Source of the DNA: Hyphomonas adhaerens MHS-3
Lineage (GTDB): Bacteria; Pseudomonadota; Alphaproteobacteria; Caulobacterales; Hyphomonadaceae
Direction: 5' to 3'
DNA: 64,000 nt
Assembly (NCBI RefSeq): GCF_000685235.1
Contig: NZ_ARYH01000001.1
Location: forward strand, 310,001 to 374,000
The notes beneath the pieces were generated by a model, which ran no database searches, had not been told where the DNA came from, and saw only the letters and a list, made by a program, of their open reading frames with translations. Made by a program: the position numbers and the translations under genes. This document shows positions 40,697 through 49,933 of this stretch, piece after piece. The first letter of the stretch is position 1. Each line of letters begins with the position of its first letter.

Positions 40697-40715
40697 GGCT
40701 CTCGCCCCACACGCT

Positions 40716-42101
40716 TCAGTTCAGGCCGGCGGCTTTCAGGGCGTCGGCCTGTCTTTTTGCGACCGCCTCCACGGAGAAGCCCTCAAGGCTTTCCTCGAAC
40801 AGGCGGCAATAGTTCAGCTCCGCCCCGAGGCGCAGATAGGCGGCGCCGAGGCCGATGGCGGCGCGGTCCATGAAGACAAACTCGCGGGGGATCTTCACCG
40901 GGCCCTTCTCCTTCAGGAGCTTGCGGACGGCGAAGGCTTCCTTGCGGCCATATTCCCCGGACGTCACACCATCGGCGACACTGCGCACGCGGTCGTCCAG
41001 CAGCGGGCCATAGATGAAGCGCGCCCAGATGTTCAGCACTTCGACCAGCTCTTTCGACAGGCCGTCAAAGCCCCATTTCTCATAGGCCGCATAGGTCGCG
41101 TCGAAGTCTTCTTTCTGGAGGGCGCGATAGAGATCGACGACGCCTTCCACAAAGACCGGCGGGAAAACGCGGATACAGCCGAAGTCGAGCAGGTTGAGGC
41201 CCGTCCCCTCCCCGGTCACCTGATAGTTCCCGAGATGCGGGTCGCCATGGATCACGGCGTAGGTGTTCATCGGGCCCCACCAGGTCCAGAACAGCATTTC
41301 GGCGATATGGTTGCGCGTCTCCTGCGGGGCGTCCTCGAACGCGGTGAGGCGCTGGCCGGTCAGCCAGGTCATGGTCAGGAGGCGCGGCGTGGAGAGCTCC
41401 TCTACCGGTTCGGGCACCTGCACGAAGTCCTTCTCCGCCAGCATGCGCGCGTAGAGTTCCATGTGTTTGGCCTCGCGGGCGTAATCGAGCTCCTCGCGCA
41501 GGCGGTCGGTAATCTCTTCCACCATCGCGGTCGGGTCGATCGAGCCGTCCATGCGCTTGAAGAGGCCGAGCACGGTCTTGAGCTGGCCGACATCGCTCTC
41601 CACGGCGCTGGCCATATCCGGATATTGCAGCTTGCAGGCGACCTTGCGGCCGTCATGCAGCGTCGCGGCATGGACCTGGCCGAGGGAGGCGGCGTGTGAC
41701 GCCTCGTGGCCGAAGTCTGCGAACCGGCCCTGCCAGTCTCCGCCCAGCTCTGCCCGCATGCGGCGGCGCACGAAGGGCCAGCCCATGGCCGGGGCCTCGG
41801 CCTGCAGCTGGGCGAACTCGGCGGCGTATTTCTCGGGCAAGAGGTCCGGCACGGTGGACAGCATCTGCGCCACCTTCATCAGCGGGCCTTTCGACTTGCC
41901 GAGGGCCGCGGCCAGCGCCTTTGCGATCTTCTCGTCGCCCTGGTCGCCGCCAAACAGGCTCTGCGCCGCGAAGGTCAGCCCTGCGCCGGACAGGTTCGCC
42001 CCGACTTTCGCCGTGCGGGTCAGCCGCCCCGTCAGACGGTTGCGCTCAGGATCGGAGGGTGGGCCGCCAGACGGGCCGGATGTGTCGCTCATGTCACTCA
42101 T
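40716..42101 (-). CDS. ABC1/UbiB-family atypical kinase
   Basis: A 461-residue protein. The invariant block KVAQMLS (KxGQ-like motif), SLGQVHAATL, the ATP-lysine VACKLQYPDM, HGDPHLGNYQV and LLDFGCIRVF (DFG-like) mark the UbiB/AarF/Coq8 group. It supports ubiquinone biosynthesis or lipid transport. The frame continues upstream to 42182; ATG 42101 (or 42092) is preferred because the upstream part looks intergenic. Confidence 0.85.
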   Translation of the reverse strand: MSDMSDTSGPSGGPPSDPERNRLTGRLTRTAKVGANLSGAGLTFAAQSLFGGDQGDEKIAKALAAALGKSKGPLMKVAQMLSTVPDLLPEKYAAEFAQLQAEAPAMGWPFVRRRMRAELGGDWQGRFADFGHEASHAASLGQVHAATLHDGRKVACKLQYPDMASAVESDVGQLKTVLGLFKRMDGSIDPTAMVEEITDRLREELDYAREAKHMELYARMLAEKDFVQVPEPVEELSTPRLLTMTWLTGQRLTAFEDAPQETRNHIAEMLFWTWWGPMNTYAVIHGDPHLGNYQVTGEGTGLNLLDFGCIRVFPPVFVEGVVDLYRALQKEDFDATYAAYEKWGFDGLSKELVEVLNIWARFIYGPLLDDRVRSVADGVTSGEYGRKEAFAVRKLLKEKGPVKIPREFVFMDRAAIGLGAAYLRLGAELNYCRLFEESLEGFSVEAVAKRQADALKAAGLN

Positions 42102-42378
42102 ATAGAGTGTACGCACGAGACTAGCACAGGGTTTGCGCCGCCGCAGGGCAAAATGAACGCTCCATCCGCATTCTGCCGCCATGGGGTGACAAGCCGATCC
42201 AGCGGCGTTATAGCGCGCCCCTCGAATTCATGACCGGCCCGTAATGCACGGTTAACCACACGAGGTACCCGCCGGCCCGTCCGGCCATGCCAATCCCTTC
42301 TTAACCAAGACATCATCATACTGGGCCCCTGTGCTGTCCCGTGGACAGTTTTGCGGCCAAAGAAAGGATACCCTTTCC

Positions 42379-43161
42379 ATGCCCTACGATACGCTTCTTA
42401 CAGAGTTTGACGAGGATACCGGCGTTGCGGTGATCCAGATGAACCGCCCGGACGCGCTGAATGCGCTGTCCGAAGCCTTGATGAACGACCTGACCAGCGC
42501 GCTCGACCGCTGCGACAAGGAAGACAAGGTCGGCTGTGTCATCCTGACCGGCACGAAAAAGGCCTTCTCCGGCGGCGCCGACATCAATGAAATCAAGGAC
42601 AAGACCTTCCCGGAGTCCTATTATGAGGACTTTATCTCCCGGAACTGGGAGCGGACGGCCCGCCTGCGCAAGCCGATCATCGCTGCCGTCTCGGGCTATG
42701 CCGTCGGCGGGGGCTGCGAACTGGCCCTGATGTGCGACATCATCCTGGCGGCCGACAATGCCAAGTTCGGCCAGCCGGAAGTCCGTCTCGGCGTGATGCC
42801 CGGCGCAGGCGGCACGCAGCGCCTCACACGCGCCATCGGCAAGTCGAAAACGATGGAACTCTGCCTCACCGGCCGCCTGATGGATGCCGGCGAAGCCGAA
42901 CGGTTCGGGCTGGTCAGCCGGGTCGTGAAGGCCGAGGACCTGATGGACGAGGCACGCAGCCTCGCCCGCACCATCGCCTCGATGCCCATGGCCGGCGCCA
43001 TGATGACCAAGGAAGCCGTGAACTATGCCTACGAGACCCCGCTCTCGCAGGGCATCCAGTTCGAACGGCGTCTCTTCCAGTCCCTCTTCTCGACCTCGGA
43101 CCAGAAAGAGGGCATGGCCGCCTATGTTGAAAAACGGTCGGCGCATTTCCGCGACAAGTAA
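42379..43161 (+). CDS. Enoyl-CoA hydratase
   Basis: A 260-residue crotonase-fold enzyme starting at ATG 42379 behind AAAGGATA. The oxyanion-hole stretches AFSGGADINEI (about residues 62-72) and GYAVGGGCELALMCD (about 98-112) and the catalytic Glu pair in QPEVRLGVMPGAGGTQRL (about 130-148) are all present. It hydrates a trans-2-enoyl-CoA in beta-oxidation. The 277-base gap upstream holds two TTAACC stretches but no gene. Confidence 0.93.
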   Translation: MPYDTLLTEFDEDTGVAVIQMNRPDALNALSEALMNDLTSALDRCDKEDKVGCVILTGTKKAFSGGADINEIKDKTFPESYYEDFISRNWERTARLRKPIIAAVSGYAVGGGCELALMCDIILAADNAKFGQPEVRLGVMPGAGGTQRLTRAIGKSKTMELCLTGRLMDAGEAERFGLVSRVVKAEDLMDEARSLARTIASMPMAGAMMTKEAVNYAYETPLSQGIQFERRLFQSLFSTSDQKEGMAAYVEKRSAHFRDK

Positions 43162-43286
43162 GAACAAGGACGGCCAGATGCATTTTTCCCGCCCTGGACG
43201 GGACTCTCCGGTTGACGCCCAACCGGCCTTTATGTATCTCCGCGCCTTCAGCCTGAGGGTCGCCCCTCGGGCAACAGGAGTTTGAT

Positions 43287-43550
43287 ATGGCTAATACCCG
43301 TTCCGCCAAGAAAATGGTCCGCAAGATCGAGCGGCGCACCGAGGTCAACAAGGCCCGGCGTTCGCGCGTGCGCACATTCGTCCGTCAGGTCGAAGAAGCC
43401 ATTGCCTCGGGCGACAAGACCGCTGCCGCAGATGCGCTCAAGGCTGCCCAGCCAGAGCTGATGCGTGCCGTCACCAAAGGCGTCATGCACAAGAACACTT
43501 CTGCGCGAAAAGTCTCGCGCCTGGCTGCCCGTGTTAAGTCGATGGCCTGA
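43287..43550 (+). CDS. rpsT: 30S ribosomal protein S20
   Basis: An 87-residue basic protein. The start [36 protein letters not shown] is typical S20, followed by the helical region [39 protein letters not shown]. It binds 16S rRNA during 30S assembly. A strong terminator follows. The position just upstream of dnaA is common in alphaproteobacteria. Confidence 0.97.
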   Translation: MANTRSAKKMVRKIERRTEVNKARRSRVRTFVRQVEEAIASGDKTAAADALKAAQPELMRAVTKGVMHKNTSARKVSRLAARVKSMA

Positions 43551-43594
43551 GGCCAGCCGCTTTAAACATTCGGGCCGGACCACCGGCAAGAAAC

Positions 43595-43628
43595 AAACCC
43601 GCCCGGCCTCTCGCCCGGCGGGTTTTTT
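43595..43628 (+). terminator. rpsT terminator
   Basis: AAACCCGCC (43595-43603) pairs with GGCGGGTTT (43617-43625) and runs into a T tract TTTTTT. It is 45 bases after the rpsT stop. Confidence 0.88.
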
Positions 43629-44172
43629 CTTGCCCGGCATTCGCTTTCCGTCTTTTATTTCCCTGCGCCCAATTCATGGTCAGCGACTGCCCGCTTGAGT
43701 GTCACGGATATGATCGAACAACCTACAGAAATGCGATTATGCAGGTCTCGCCGCCTCGCCCCCTGCACGAATGCACGATCACGGGAAGTCCTGAAACCGT
43801 TCCAAAATATTTCCTGTTTTTGATGAGAATTACACAGCCAATATTGATGAATCCGTGTTGACAGAACAAAAGTGAACCTTTGTACGCAAAGACTCACTTC
43901 AAAAAAAATGCAGGCTTTGTCGGGAATAAAAAACCGTTGTGCCATATAGGTTTTTTCCCCTCACAAGGGTGCTGTGGAAAGAGTCAACACGCCAATCACG
44001 GCCGTACAAAAAAAGATACACTTGTCTTTGAAACCGCCCGTCGGTACCTTGAGTTTACCAACGATAAACATCCCTGTACGGAGTATTTTCGGGGCCAGTT
44101 TCGGGTAACTGGACAGGGGTGTTGCGTGCCGGTTTGGTGGCTGTAACAGATAACAAAAAAATGGGGCTCGGC
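43629..44172. other. AT-rich region upstream of dnaA with palindromes; possible origin or dnaA control region
   Basis: These 544 bases hold no convincing gene and are AT-richer than the flanks. At 43870-43899 is an interrupted palindrome AAGTGA-ACC-TTTG-TACG-CAAA-GAC-TCACTT, partly overlapping a TTGACA at 43858-43863. A second hairpin pairs AAAAAACC (43928-43935) with GGTTTTTT (43949-43956). TGTGGAAAG at 43973-43981 differs by one base from the reverse of a DnaA box (TT-T/A-T-N-CACA). No cluster of perfect DnaA boxes is visible, so an origin claim is not supported by this alone. Confidence 0.4.
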
Positions 44173-45666
44173 ATGGACCGAAACAGACTCTTTGACACTC
44201 CAGCCAGCGTAGATTCAAATACCAACAAGAAGATCTCCAGCCTTCCCGGCCAGGCCATCTGGCAAGCCGTCCGGGAACATCTCAAGGAGGTCCTCTCCAC
44301 TGCGGATTTCGAACGGTGGATCACCGATCTGAAACTGATCGCAGAAGTTGACGGCAAGATCGTGATCGCTGCACGGGATCGCCTTTCCTATGATCGTGTG
44401 TCCGCGGATCACCGTCATATCCTCCAGCGTATCTGGAAGGAGCATGACGACGTCCGGCGCGATATCCGGCTGGTCTGCTGGAAAGAAGCAGGCGCAGACC
44501 TGCGCACGATCGTCGAGGATCCGTGGGCCGACGCGACGCCGGAAGCGGCTGCAGGCGGGGCCGGAAGCGGATCCGGCGGCAATGATGGCGGGACACCGAC
44601 CAGCGGGCCGCGTCCCTCCTCCGGTGCGCCGGAAATGACGTTCGGGACGCTGGTGACCGGAAAATCGAACGCGATTTCGGTGGAACTGGCCAAACGCGTG
44701 GCCGATGGCCAGCCGGTCGGGACACAGGTTCACCTGATCTCCGGCCCGCAGGGCACCGGCAAGACGCACACGCTGCTGGCGCTGCGCACCCGTGCGCTGG
44801 AAACCAATACGGACGCCACGGTCGTGTACCTGACGGCAGAGGAATTCCTCTCCGCCTATACGGACGGCGTGAAGGCCAAGGACACGAGCGCCCTGAAAAA
44901 GCGCCTGCGGGCGGCCTCCATCCTGCTGATCGACGATCTGCACCGCATTTCCGGCAAGCCGGGAACGGAGACCGAGCTGTTCCAGAACATCCGTGAAGTC
45001 ACCGGACAGGGCGGTAATGTCGTCCTCGCCGGAGACAAGACACCGGGCGAACTGGCTGGCTTCTCCCCGCGGATGATGAGCGAGCTGAAAGGCGCCACCG
45101 TGGTTGAGGTGGAGCTGCCGGACGAGGACATGCGGCGCGAGATCATCCGCCGCCTGGCCCGCCACATCGCAGAGGCCCATCCGGACTTCGTGCTGGACGA
45201 GGCGCTGATCGAGCGGATCCATACCGGCATCCGCGGCCCCGGCCGGGAACTGACCGGCGCTGTCTGGAACCTCTTCACCGAGGCAGGCTTCGGCACGATG
45301 GCGCCGACATCCGACATGCTGGAACGGGTCATCCGCCGCATGGAAGGTGAAGTGCGCGCCCCGACGATCGAACTGGTGAAAAAGGCGGCGATGAAAGTCT
45401 TCAACGTCTCGAAGGCCGACCTCGAAAGCCCGTCCAAGGCCCGCACAGTCGTCTATCCACGCCAGATCGCCATGTATCTGTGCCGGGAGCAGACCCATAA
45501 GTCCTTCCCGCAGATCGGACGTGCCTTCGGGCGGCGTGACCACACCACCGTGCTCTATGCACACCGGAAGCTGACCAAGGCCCTGCCCAAGGATCCGGAA
45601 CTGGCCGCCGACATCGCACGCGTGGCTGCTGCGATCCTCGAACTGCAGGCCACCGGCAACCATTAA
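44173..45666 (+). CDS. dnaA: Chromosomal replication initiator protein DnaA
   Basis: A 497-residue AAA+ initiator (501 from ATG 44161). Domain I is IWQAVREHLKEVLSTADFERWITDL; a Gly/Ser-rich linker (about residues 125-160) precedes the ATPase. Walker A is GPQGTGKTH (about 192-200) and Walker B is ILLIDDLHRI (about 250). The C-terminal DNA-binding helix-turn-helix has the signature RRDHTTVLYAHRKL (about 453-466). It is the master initiator binding oriC. Domain III motifs are somewhat divergent from the enterobacterial ones (GPQGTG rather than GGVGLG), as in other alphaproteobacteria. Confidence 0.96.
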   Translation: MDRNRLFDTPASVDSNTNKKISSLPGQAIWQAVREHLKEVLSTADFERWITDLKLIAEVDGKIVIAARDRLSYDRVSADHRHILQRIWKEHDDVRRDIRLVCWKEAGADLRTIVEDPWADATPEAAAGGAGSGSGGNDGGTPTSGPRPSSGAPEMTFGTLVTGKSNAISVELAKRVADGQPVGTQVHLISGPQGTGKTHTLLALRTRALETNTDATVVYLTAEEFLSAYTDGVKAKDTSALKKRLRAASILLIDDLHRISGKPGTETELFQNIREVTGQGGNVVLAGDKTPGELAGFSPRMMSELKGATVVEVELPDEDMRREIIRRLARHIAEAHPDFVLDEALIERIHTGIRGPGRELTGAVWNLFTEAGFGTMAPTSDMLERVIRRMEGEVRAPTIELVKKAAMKVFNVSKADLESPSKARTVVYPRQIAMYLCREQTHKSFPQIGRAFGRRDHTTVLYAHRKLTKALPKDPELAADIARVAAAILELQATGNH

Positions 45667-45729
45667 CGAACTGATTGAGCCGGGACCGCGATCAACGCTT
45701 GGCTTTTTCGTATGGATGTTTAAGTGTTC

Positions 45730-45760
45730 TCAGCCCGTTCCCTTCCCGGGAGCGGGCTGA
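45730..45760 (+). terminator. Hairpin after dnaA
   Basis: TCAGCCCGTTCCC (45730-45742) pairs with GGGAGCGGGCTGA (45748-45760), a 13-bp stem with one T-G pair and a 5-base loop. It lies 64 bases after the dnaA stop and 95 bases before dnaN. The T tract is weak, so partial read-through is possible. Confidence 0.6.
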
Positions 45761-45854
45761 TTCCATCGGCATGTATCGACGGGACAGACCAGCAGGCAGA
45801 CGCAACAGGGTTTAGCGGGCAGCGGCAGCGTTGCCCGGGATGGACGGAAACACG

Positions 45855-46976
45855 ATGAAACTGACGATCGAACGCGGCGACCTCCTCAACGCACTCTCCC
45901 ACGTGCAAAACGTGGTCGAGCGGCGCAATACGATCCCGATCCTGTCCAACGTGCTGCTGCAGGCCTCAGGCAACGAATTGCGGCTGACCGCGACCGACCT
46001 CGACATCGAAGCGGTCGACAGCGCCCCGGCCAAGGTGGCCAGCGAAGGCGCCGTGACGGCCCCGGCCGGCACGCTGTTCGACGTGGTGCGCAAACTGCCC
46101 GCCGGCGCCGAGGTCGAGCTGGAACTGCAACCCGAGAACCAGCGCCTGTCGATCCAGGCAGGCCGCTCGCATTTCGAGCTGCCCACCCTGCCGGCTTCCG
46201 ACTTCCAGACCATGACGTCCGATGACAGCGCCATCAAGTTTGCGCTCGACGCCAAGGATCTCGTCCGCCTGATCGACAAGACCCGTTTCGCGATCTCGAC
46301 CGAGGAAACGCGCTATTATCTGAACGGTGTCTTCCTGCACACGACCGACGATGCCGATGGCAAGCCGGTGCTGCGCGCCGTGGCGACCGACGGCCACCGC
46401 CTGGCGCTGGCCGAGGCGAAGGCGCCGGACGGCTCTGCCGGGCTGGAAGGCGTAATCGTGCCACGCAAGGCCGTGAGCGAAGCCCGCCGCCTGATCGACG
46501 GGCTGGATGGCCCGGTCGACATTGAGGTGTCGGATACGAAGATCGTCGTCCGCGCCGGCCGCGCCACGCTGACGTCGAAACTCATTGATGGTTCGTTCCC
46601 GGATTATGGCCGCGTCATTCCGAAGGGCAACACGCGCAAGCTGACGATCGACAACAAGGCGTTCGAAGCGGCGGTCGACCGCGTGTCGACCGTTTCGGCA
46701 GAGCGGTCCCGGTCTGTCAAACTGTCCCTGTCGGAAGGCAAGCTGGTCCTCGCGGTGAACCACGCCGAGACCGGTGCCGGTAATGAGGAACTCGAAGCCG
46801 AGTATGGCGACGAACCGATGGAAATCGGCTTCAACGCCAAATACCTGCTCGACATCGCCGGTCAGATCGAGGCTCCGGAAGCCGAGTTCATGTTCAATGA
46901 TCCGGCCTCCCCCGCCCTCGTTCTGGACCCGTCCGACGACTCGGCCCGCTATGTGCTGATGCCGCTGCGCGTCTGA
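45855..46976 (+). CDS. dnaN: DNA polymerase III beta sliding clamp
   Basis: A 373-residue protein with three repeats of the DnaN fold. The start MKLTIERGDLLNALSHVQNVVERRNTIPILSNVLL is characteristic; the central AVATDGHRLALAEA (about residues 180-193) and the C-terminal ends with YVLMPLRV, the conserved clamp tail. It forms a dimeric ring that tethers polymerase III. ATG 45855 lies behind GGACGGA. Confidence 0.97.
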   Translation: MKLTIERGDLLNALSHVQNVVERRNTIPILSNVLLQASGNELRLTATDLDIEAVDSAPAKVASEGAVTAPAGTLFDVVRKLPAGAEVELELQPENQRLSIQAGRSHFELPTLPASDFQTMTSDDSAIKFALDAKDLVRLIDKTRFAISTEETRYYLNGVFLHTTDDADGKPVLRAVATDGHRLALAEAKAPDGSAGLEGVIVPRKAVSEARRLIDGLDGPVDIEVSDTKIVVRAGRATLTSKLIDGSFPDYGRVIPKGNTRKLTIDNKAFEAAVDRVSTVSAERSRSVKLSLSEGKLVLAVNHAETGAGNEELEAEYGDEPMEIGFNAKYLLDIAGQIEAPEAEFMFNDPASPALVLDPSDDSARYVLMPLRV

Positions 46977-47042
46977 TTTCCTGACAAGGAGCGGCCAGAC
47001 TCCTGAGGATGATGACGCCCCACACTATGGCCGCCTGACGAC

Positions 47043-48158
47043 ATGACCGCCTTAACGAGACTGTCGCTCACGGATTTCCGCAATTATGCGTCCCTCACCC
47101 TGCCGCTGGATGGTCGGCATGTCTGCCTCTATGGCGCCAATGGCGCGGGCAAGACGAACCTTCTGGAAGCCGTGAGCCAGCTGGGCCCGGGCCGGGGCCT
47201 CCGGTCCTCCACCCTGCCGGACATGGCGCGCTCGGGCTCTGCCGGCAGCTGGACGGTGGCGGCAACCCTGGCCGATGAGCACAAGGTCGGCGTGACGCTG
47301 GACACTTCCGGGGGCAGTTCCAAACGCGTTGTGCGCCTCGACGGGGCCCCCTCCACGGCGACCGAACTGGCCGAGATTGTCCGCATCGTCTGGCTGACCC
47401 CGAACATGGACGGCGTCTTCCGCGGCAGTGCCAGTGACCGGCGGCGCTTCTATGACCGGCTGGTGCTGGCCCACACGCCGTCACATGCCAGCGCCTCCAG
47501 CCGCTATGAGCGGGCGATGCGCGAGCGCAATGCCCTGCTGGAACGCGGCCATGTCGACCCGGCCTGGGCCGATGCGATTGAAACGCGCCTTGCCGAAAGC
47601 GGAGCGGAGATCGCGATCAATCGCGCGCACGTCATGGACTCCCTGCAGGCCGCGATCGAAGCCCGGCCGGAAGGGCATTTTCCCAAGGCGGATATTTCCC
47701 TCGAAGGCGCCGCCGAACAGGCCGCCACGCGGGGCGACGACTTCAAGTCGATTTTCGAAATGCTTGCCGAGACCTGGCGCACCTCCCGCCGCCGGGACAT
47801 GGCCGCCGGCCGCACGCTGGAAGGTCCGCACCGCTCTGACCTCGCCGTTATTCACCGCCCCACAGGCGCCCCGGCGAAAGACGCCTCGACCGGGCAGCAG
47901 AAGGCCCTGCTGATCGGGCTGATCCTCGCCTCGGCAACTGCGCTCAAGGCGGAACGCGACGGGCCGCCGCCGCTTCTCCTGCTGGACGAGGCCGCCGCGC
48001 ATCTCGACCCCGACCGGCGCGCAGCCCTGTTCGACGAGATCTGCGCCCTCGGCGGCCAGGCCTGGCTGACCGGCACGGAGAAATTCCTGTTCGACAGTTT
48101 CGGCGACCGTGCCCAGGCCCTGCACGTGGCAGACGGCACGGTGACCGCGGAAAACTAG
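47043..48158 (+). CDS. recF: DNA replication and repair protein RecF
   Basis: A 371-residue SMC-like ATPase. Walker A is YGANGAGKTNLLEA (about residues 29-42), the signature is STGQQKALLIGL (about 281-292) and Walker B is LLLLDEAAAHLDPDRR (about 315-330). It loads RecA at gaps with RecO and RecR. It is 66 bases from dnaN, completing the conserved dnaA-dnaN-recF order (gyrB is not next). Confidence 0.95.
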   Translation: MTALTRLSLTDFRNYASLTLPLDGRHVCLYGANGAGKTNLLEAVSQLGPGRGLRSSTLPDMARSGSAGSWTVAATLADEHKVGVTLDTSGGSSKRVVRLDGAPSTATELAEIVRIVWLTPNMDGVFRGSASDRRRFYDRLVLAHTPSHASASSRYERAMRERNALLERGHVDPAWADAIETRLAESGAEIAINRAHVMDSLQAAIEARPEGHFPKADISLEGAAEQAATRGDDFKSIFEMLAETWRTSRRRDMAAGRTLEGPHRSDLAVIHRPTGAPAKDASTGQQKALLIGLILASATALKAERDGPPPLLLLDEAAAHLDPDRRAALFDEICALGGQAWLTGTEKFLFDSFGDRAQALHVADGTVTAEN

Positions 48159-48161
48159 GGC

Positions 48162-49691
48162 CTAGCTCTTGATGCGCAGGTCAGCGATCGACTGGGCGAT
48201 TTCCTTGTACACCTGCAGCAACTGGTCCCCATCCGCCGCCGAATAGGCGAAGGCGGGGCTGGTGGCGCAGTATTCAAGGATCGTGCGTCCGTCACCGGTT
48301 TTCTGCACGCTATCGGGCACCTGGAAGCCGACCGTGTAAATGGTCACCTTGGACGGCGAGGATTTCATCTGATCGCACAGGTCCATGGCCTGATGGAACG
48401 AATCCTTGGCGGCGGATGGATGTTCGCGGTTGAAGTCACCATCGGTCATCAGGATCACGGCCTTGGTGGCGTTCACCTCATCATAGTTCCACGGCTTGGA
48501 CTCCGTCGGCCAGATCGACGACCATTTCGGCGAGATCAGGTACCAGCCCCAGGCGATGCCGAGATGGCCCGCGGTGCCACCGCCTGCCGTCAGGCTGTTC
48601 ACATGCGCTTTCAGCGACGCCTTGTTGTCCGTCAGCGGAACAGGTCCGGAATCGCGGCATGTGGCATAATTGTTACGAAACGCACCGGTATTGCTGTTGG
48701 CGCCGCCATAGGCGACTTCCTGCCAGCCGCGATACTTGTTGCGGTCACTGTAGCTGAAATACCATTCCGGATTGGCCGCGCCGATCCAGGCGAGCGAGCC
48801 GGGCGCCGCATCCGTGTCGGCCTGGCTGCCTGTCCGTTCATAGACACAGGAAGACGGCACCGAAACATCGGAATAGTTGCGCCGGGCCGGATCCCAGTCC
48901 CAGTTGGAGTACTGGTCGCAATACCCGTAATCCGTGCAGGTGCCTGTCTGGTAATAGAAGAACCGCTTGCCGGTCGACGAGTCGTACATCCGCTTGCCAT
49001 TGTACGAATTGAAATTCGCCGATGCGGCAATATTGGAGGCATCTGCCGCCAGCGACACGCCGTCGGTGACCGAATTGATATAGGATCCGGCATTGACGGC
49101 ATTGTTGTAGGTCGTGATCGCGATACGGATTGTCTTGTCGTCCGGCATATCGTCCGGCAGCAGCGTATCGAACGCCGCATTGGCGGCCGTCTTGAGAAGC
49201 GACAGGCGGTTATAGCTGTTCATCGAGCCCGAAACGTCGAAGACGAACGCCACGTCCACCTTGCCGACCGAATAGGTCGATGTGGTCGATACGTTAAAGT
49301 CCAGATGATCCCGGCCCATGATCTGCGAAATGAATGTCGGCTGCGCACAGGAAATGTTTGCGGAGATGTCTTCGCTGACATCGTCCATCACAACGCCAAT
49401 CGCCGAACAGGTCATGCCGCCGCCCTGCATGTCGATCAGGGCCCCGGCATATTCGCGGACTTCAGCGATCACCTCCGTCTCGGTCTTGCCTTTCTGGCGT
49501 TCCAGCGCGCCCGCCAGAACGGCTGAATCCAGCGCATACTGGACCTTTTCCTTCTGCGAGATCGTGAAACGCAGATCGATCGCAAAGCCGGCCAGCCCCA
49601 TGATCGCCACGATAATCAGGGCCATCAGCACCATGATGTTACCGCCGGTATCCTGCTGATACCGACGCACAAATTGTTGCAGAATCTTCAT
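48162..49691 (-). CDS. TadG-like pilus assembly protein with von Willebrand A domain
   Basis: A 509-residue protein. Residues about 17-42 are a TadE/TadG-type N-terminal hydrophobic helix (GGNIMVLMALIIVAIMGLAGFAIDLRF). A VWA domain follows with the MIDAS-type DVSGSMNS (about 148-155) and VILMTDGDFNREHP (about 410-422). TadG proteins help assemble Flp/Tad pili or act in the secretion apparatus. No other tad genes adjoin it. Upstream, TTTTCCA (49704-49710) and TGGAAAA (49729-49735) form an inverted repeat around the start region. Confidence 0.78.
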   Translation of the reverse strand: MKILQQFVRRYQQDTGGNIMVLMALIIVAIMGLAGFAIDLRFTISQKEKVQYALDSAVLAGALERQKGKTETEVIAEVREYAGALIDMQGGGMTCSAIGVVMDDVSEDISANISCAQPTFISQIMGRDHLDFNVSTTSTYSVGKVDVAFVFDVSGSMNSYNRLSLLKTAANAAFDTLLPDDMPDDKTIRIAITTYNNAVNAGSYINSVTDGVSLAADASNIAASANFNSYNGKRMYDSSTGKRFFYYQTGTCTDYGYCDQYSNWDWDPARRNYSDVSVPSSCVYERTGSQADTDAAPGSLAWIGAANPEWYFSYSDRNKYRGWQEVAYGGANSNTGAFRNNYATCRDSGPVPLTDNKASLKAHVNSLTAGGGTAGHLGIAWGWYLISPKWSSIWPTESKPWNYDEVNATKAVILMTDGDFNREHPSAAKDSFHQAMDLCDQMKSSPSKVTIYTVGFQVPDSVQKTGDGRTILEYCATSPAFAYSAADGDQLLQVYKEIAQSIADLRIKS

Positions 49692-49933
49692 TCGAGAATG
49701 CATTTTTCCAGCTCCGCCACCCGGATTTTGGAAAAGAATGCACGCTTTTGATTGCGTGGCGGTTCTGTTTTGCTGGTGAATTTCCCGTTTGCCTGCAAAG
49801 CTGATTTAACCATGCAGGTCCCGCCGCGGCCTGCACCGCCCGGCGAATGCGCGGCAAGGGAGGTGCGCAAACGGGAATCACGCTAGAGACCGTTCGTTTG
49901 CGATACGCCAGAGAAGCTTAGGAGTCCGGAGCC

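Noticed and set aside
43629-44172. Confirmed replication origin upstream of dnaA
   Set aside because: No cluster of DnaA boxes visible; gene order alone does not prove an origin in this group.
44215-45663. 482-codon antisense ORF across dnaA
   Set aside because: Same reason; dnaA is certain from Walker motifs and RDHTTV.
48393-49526. 377-codon antisense ORF inside the TadG-like gene
   Set aside because: Repetitive Ile/Arg/Gly composition of a shadow; the minus-strand TadG features are clear.
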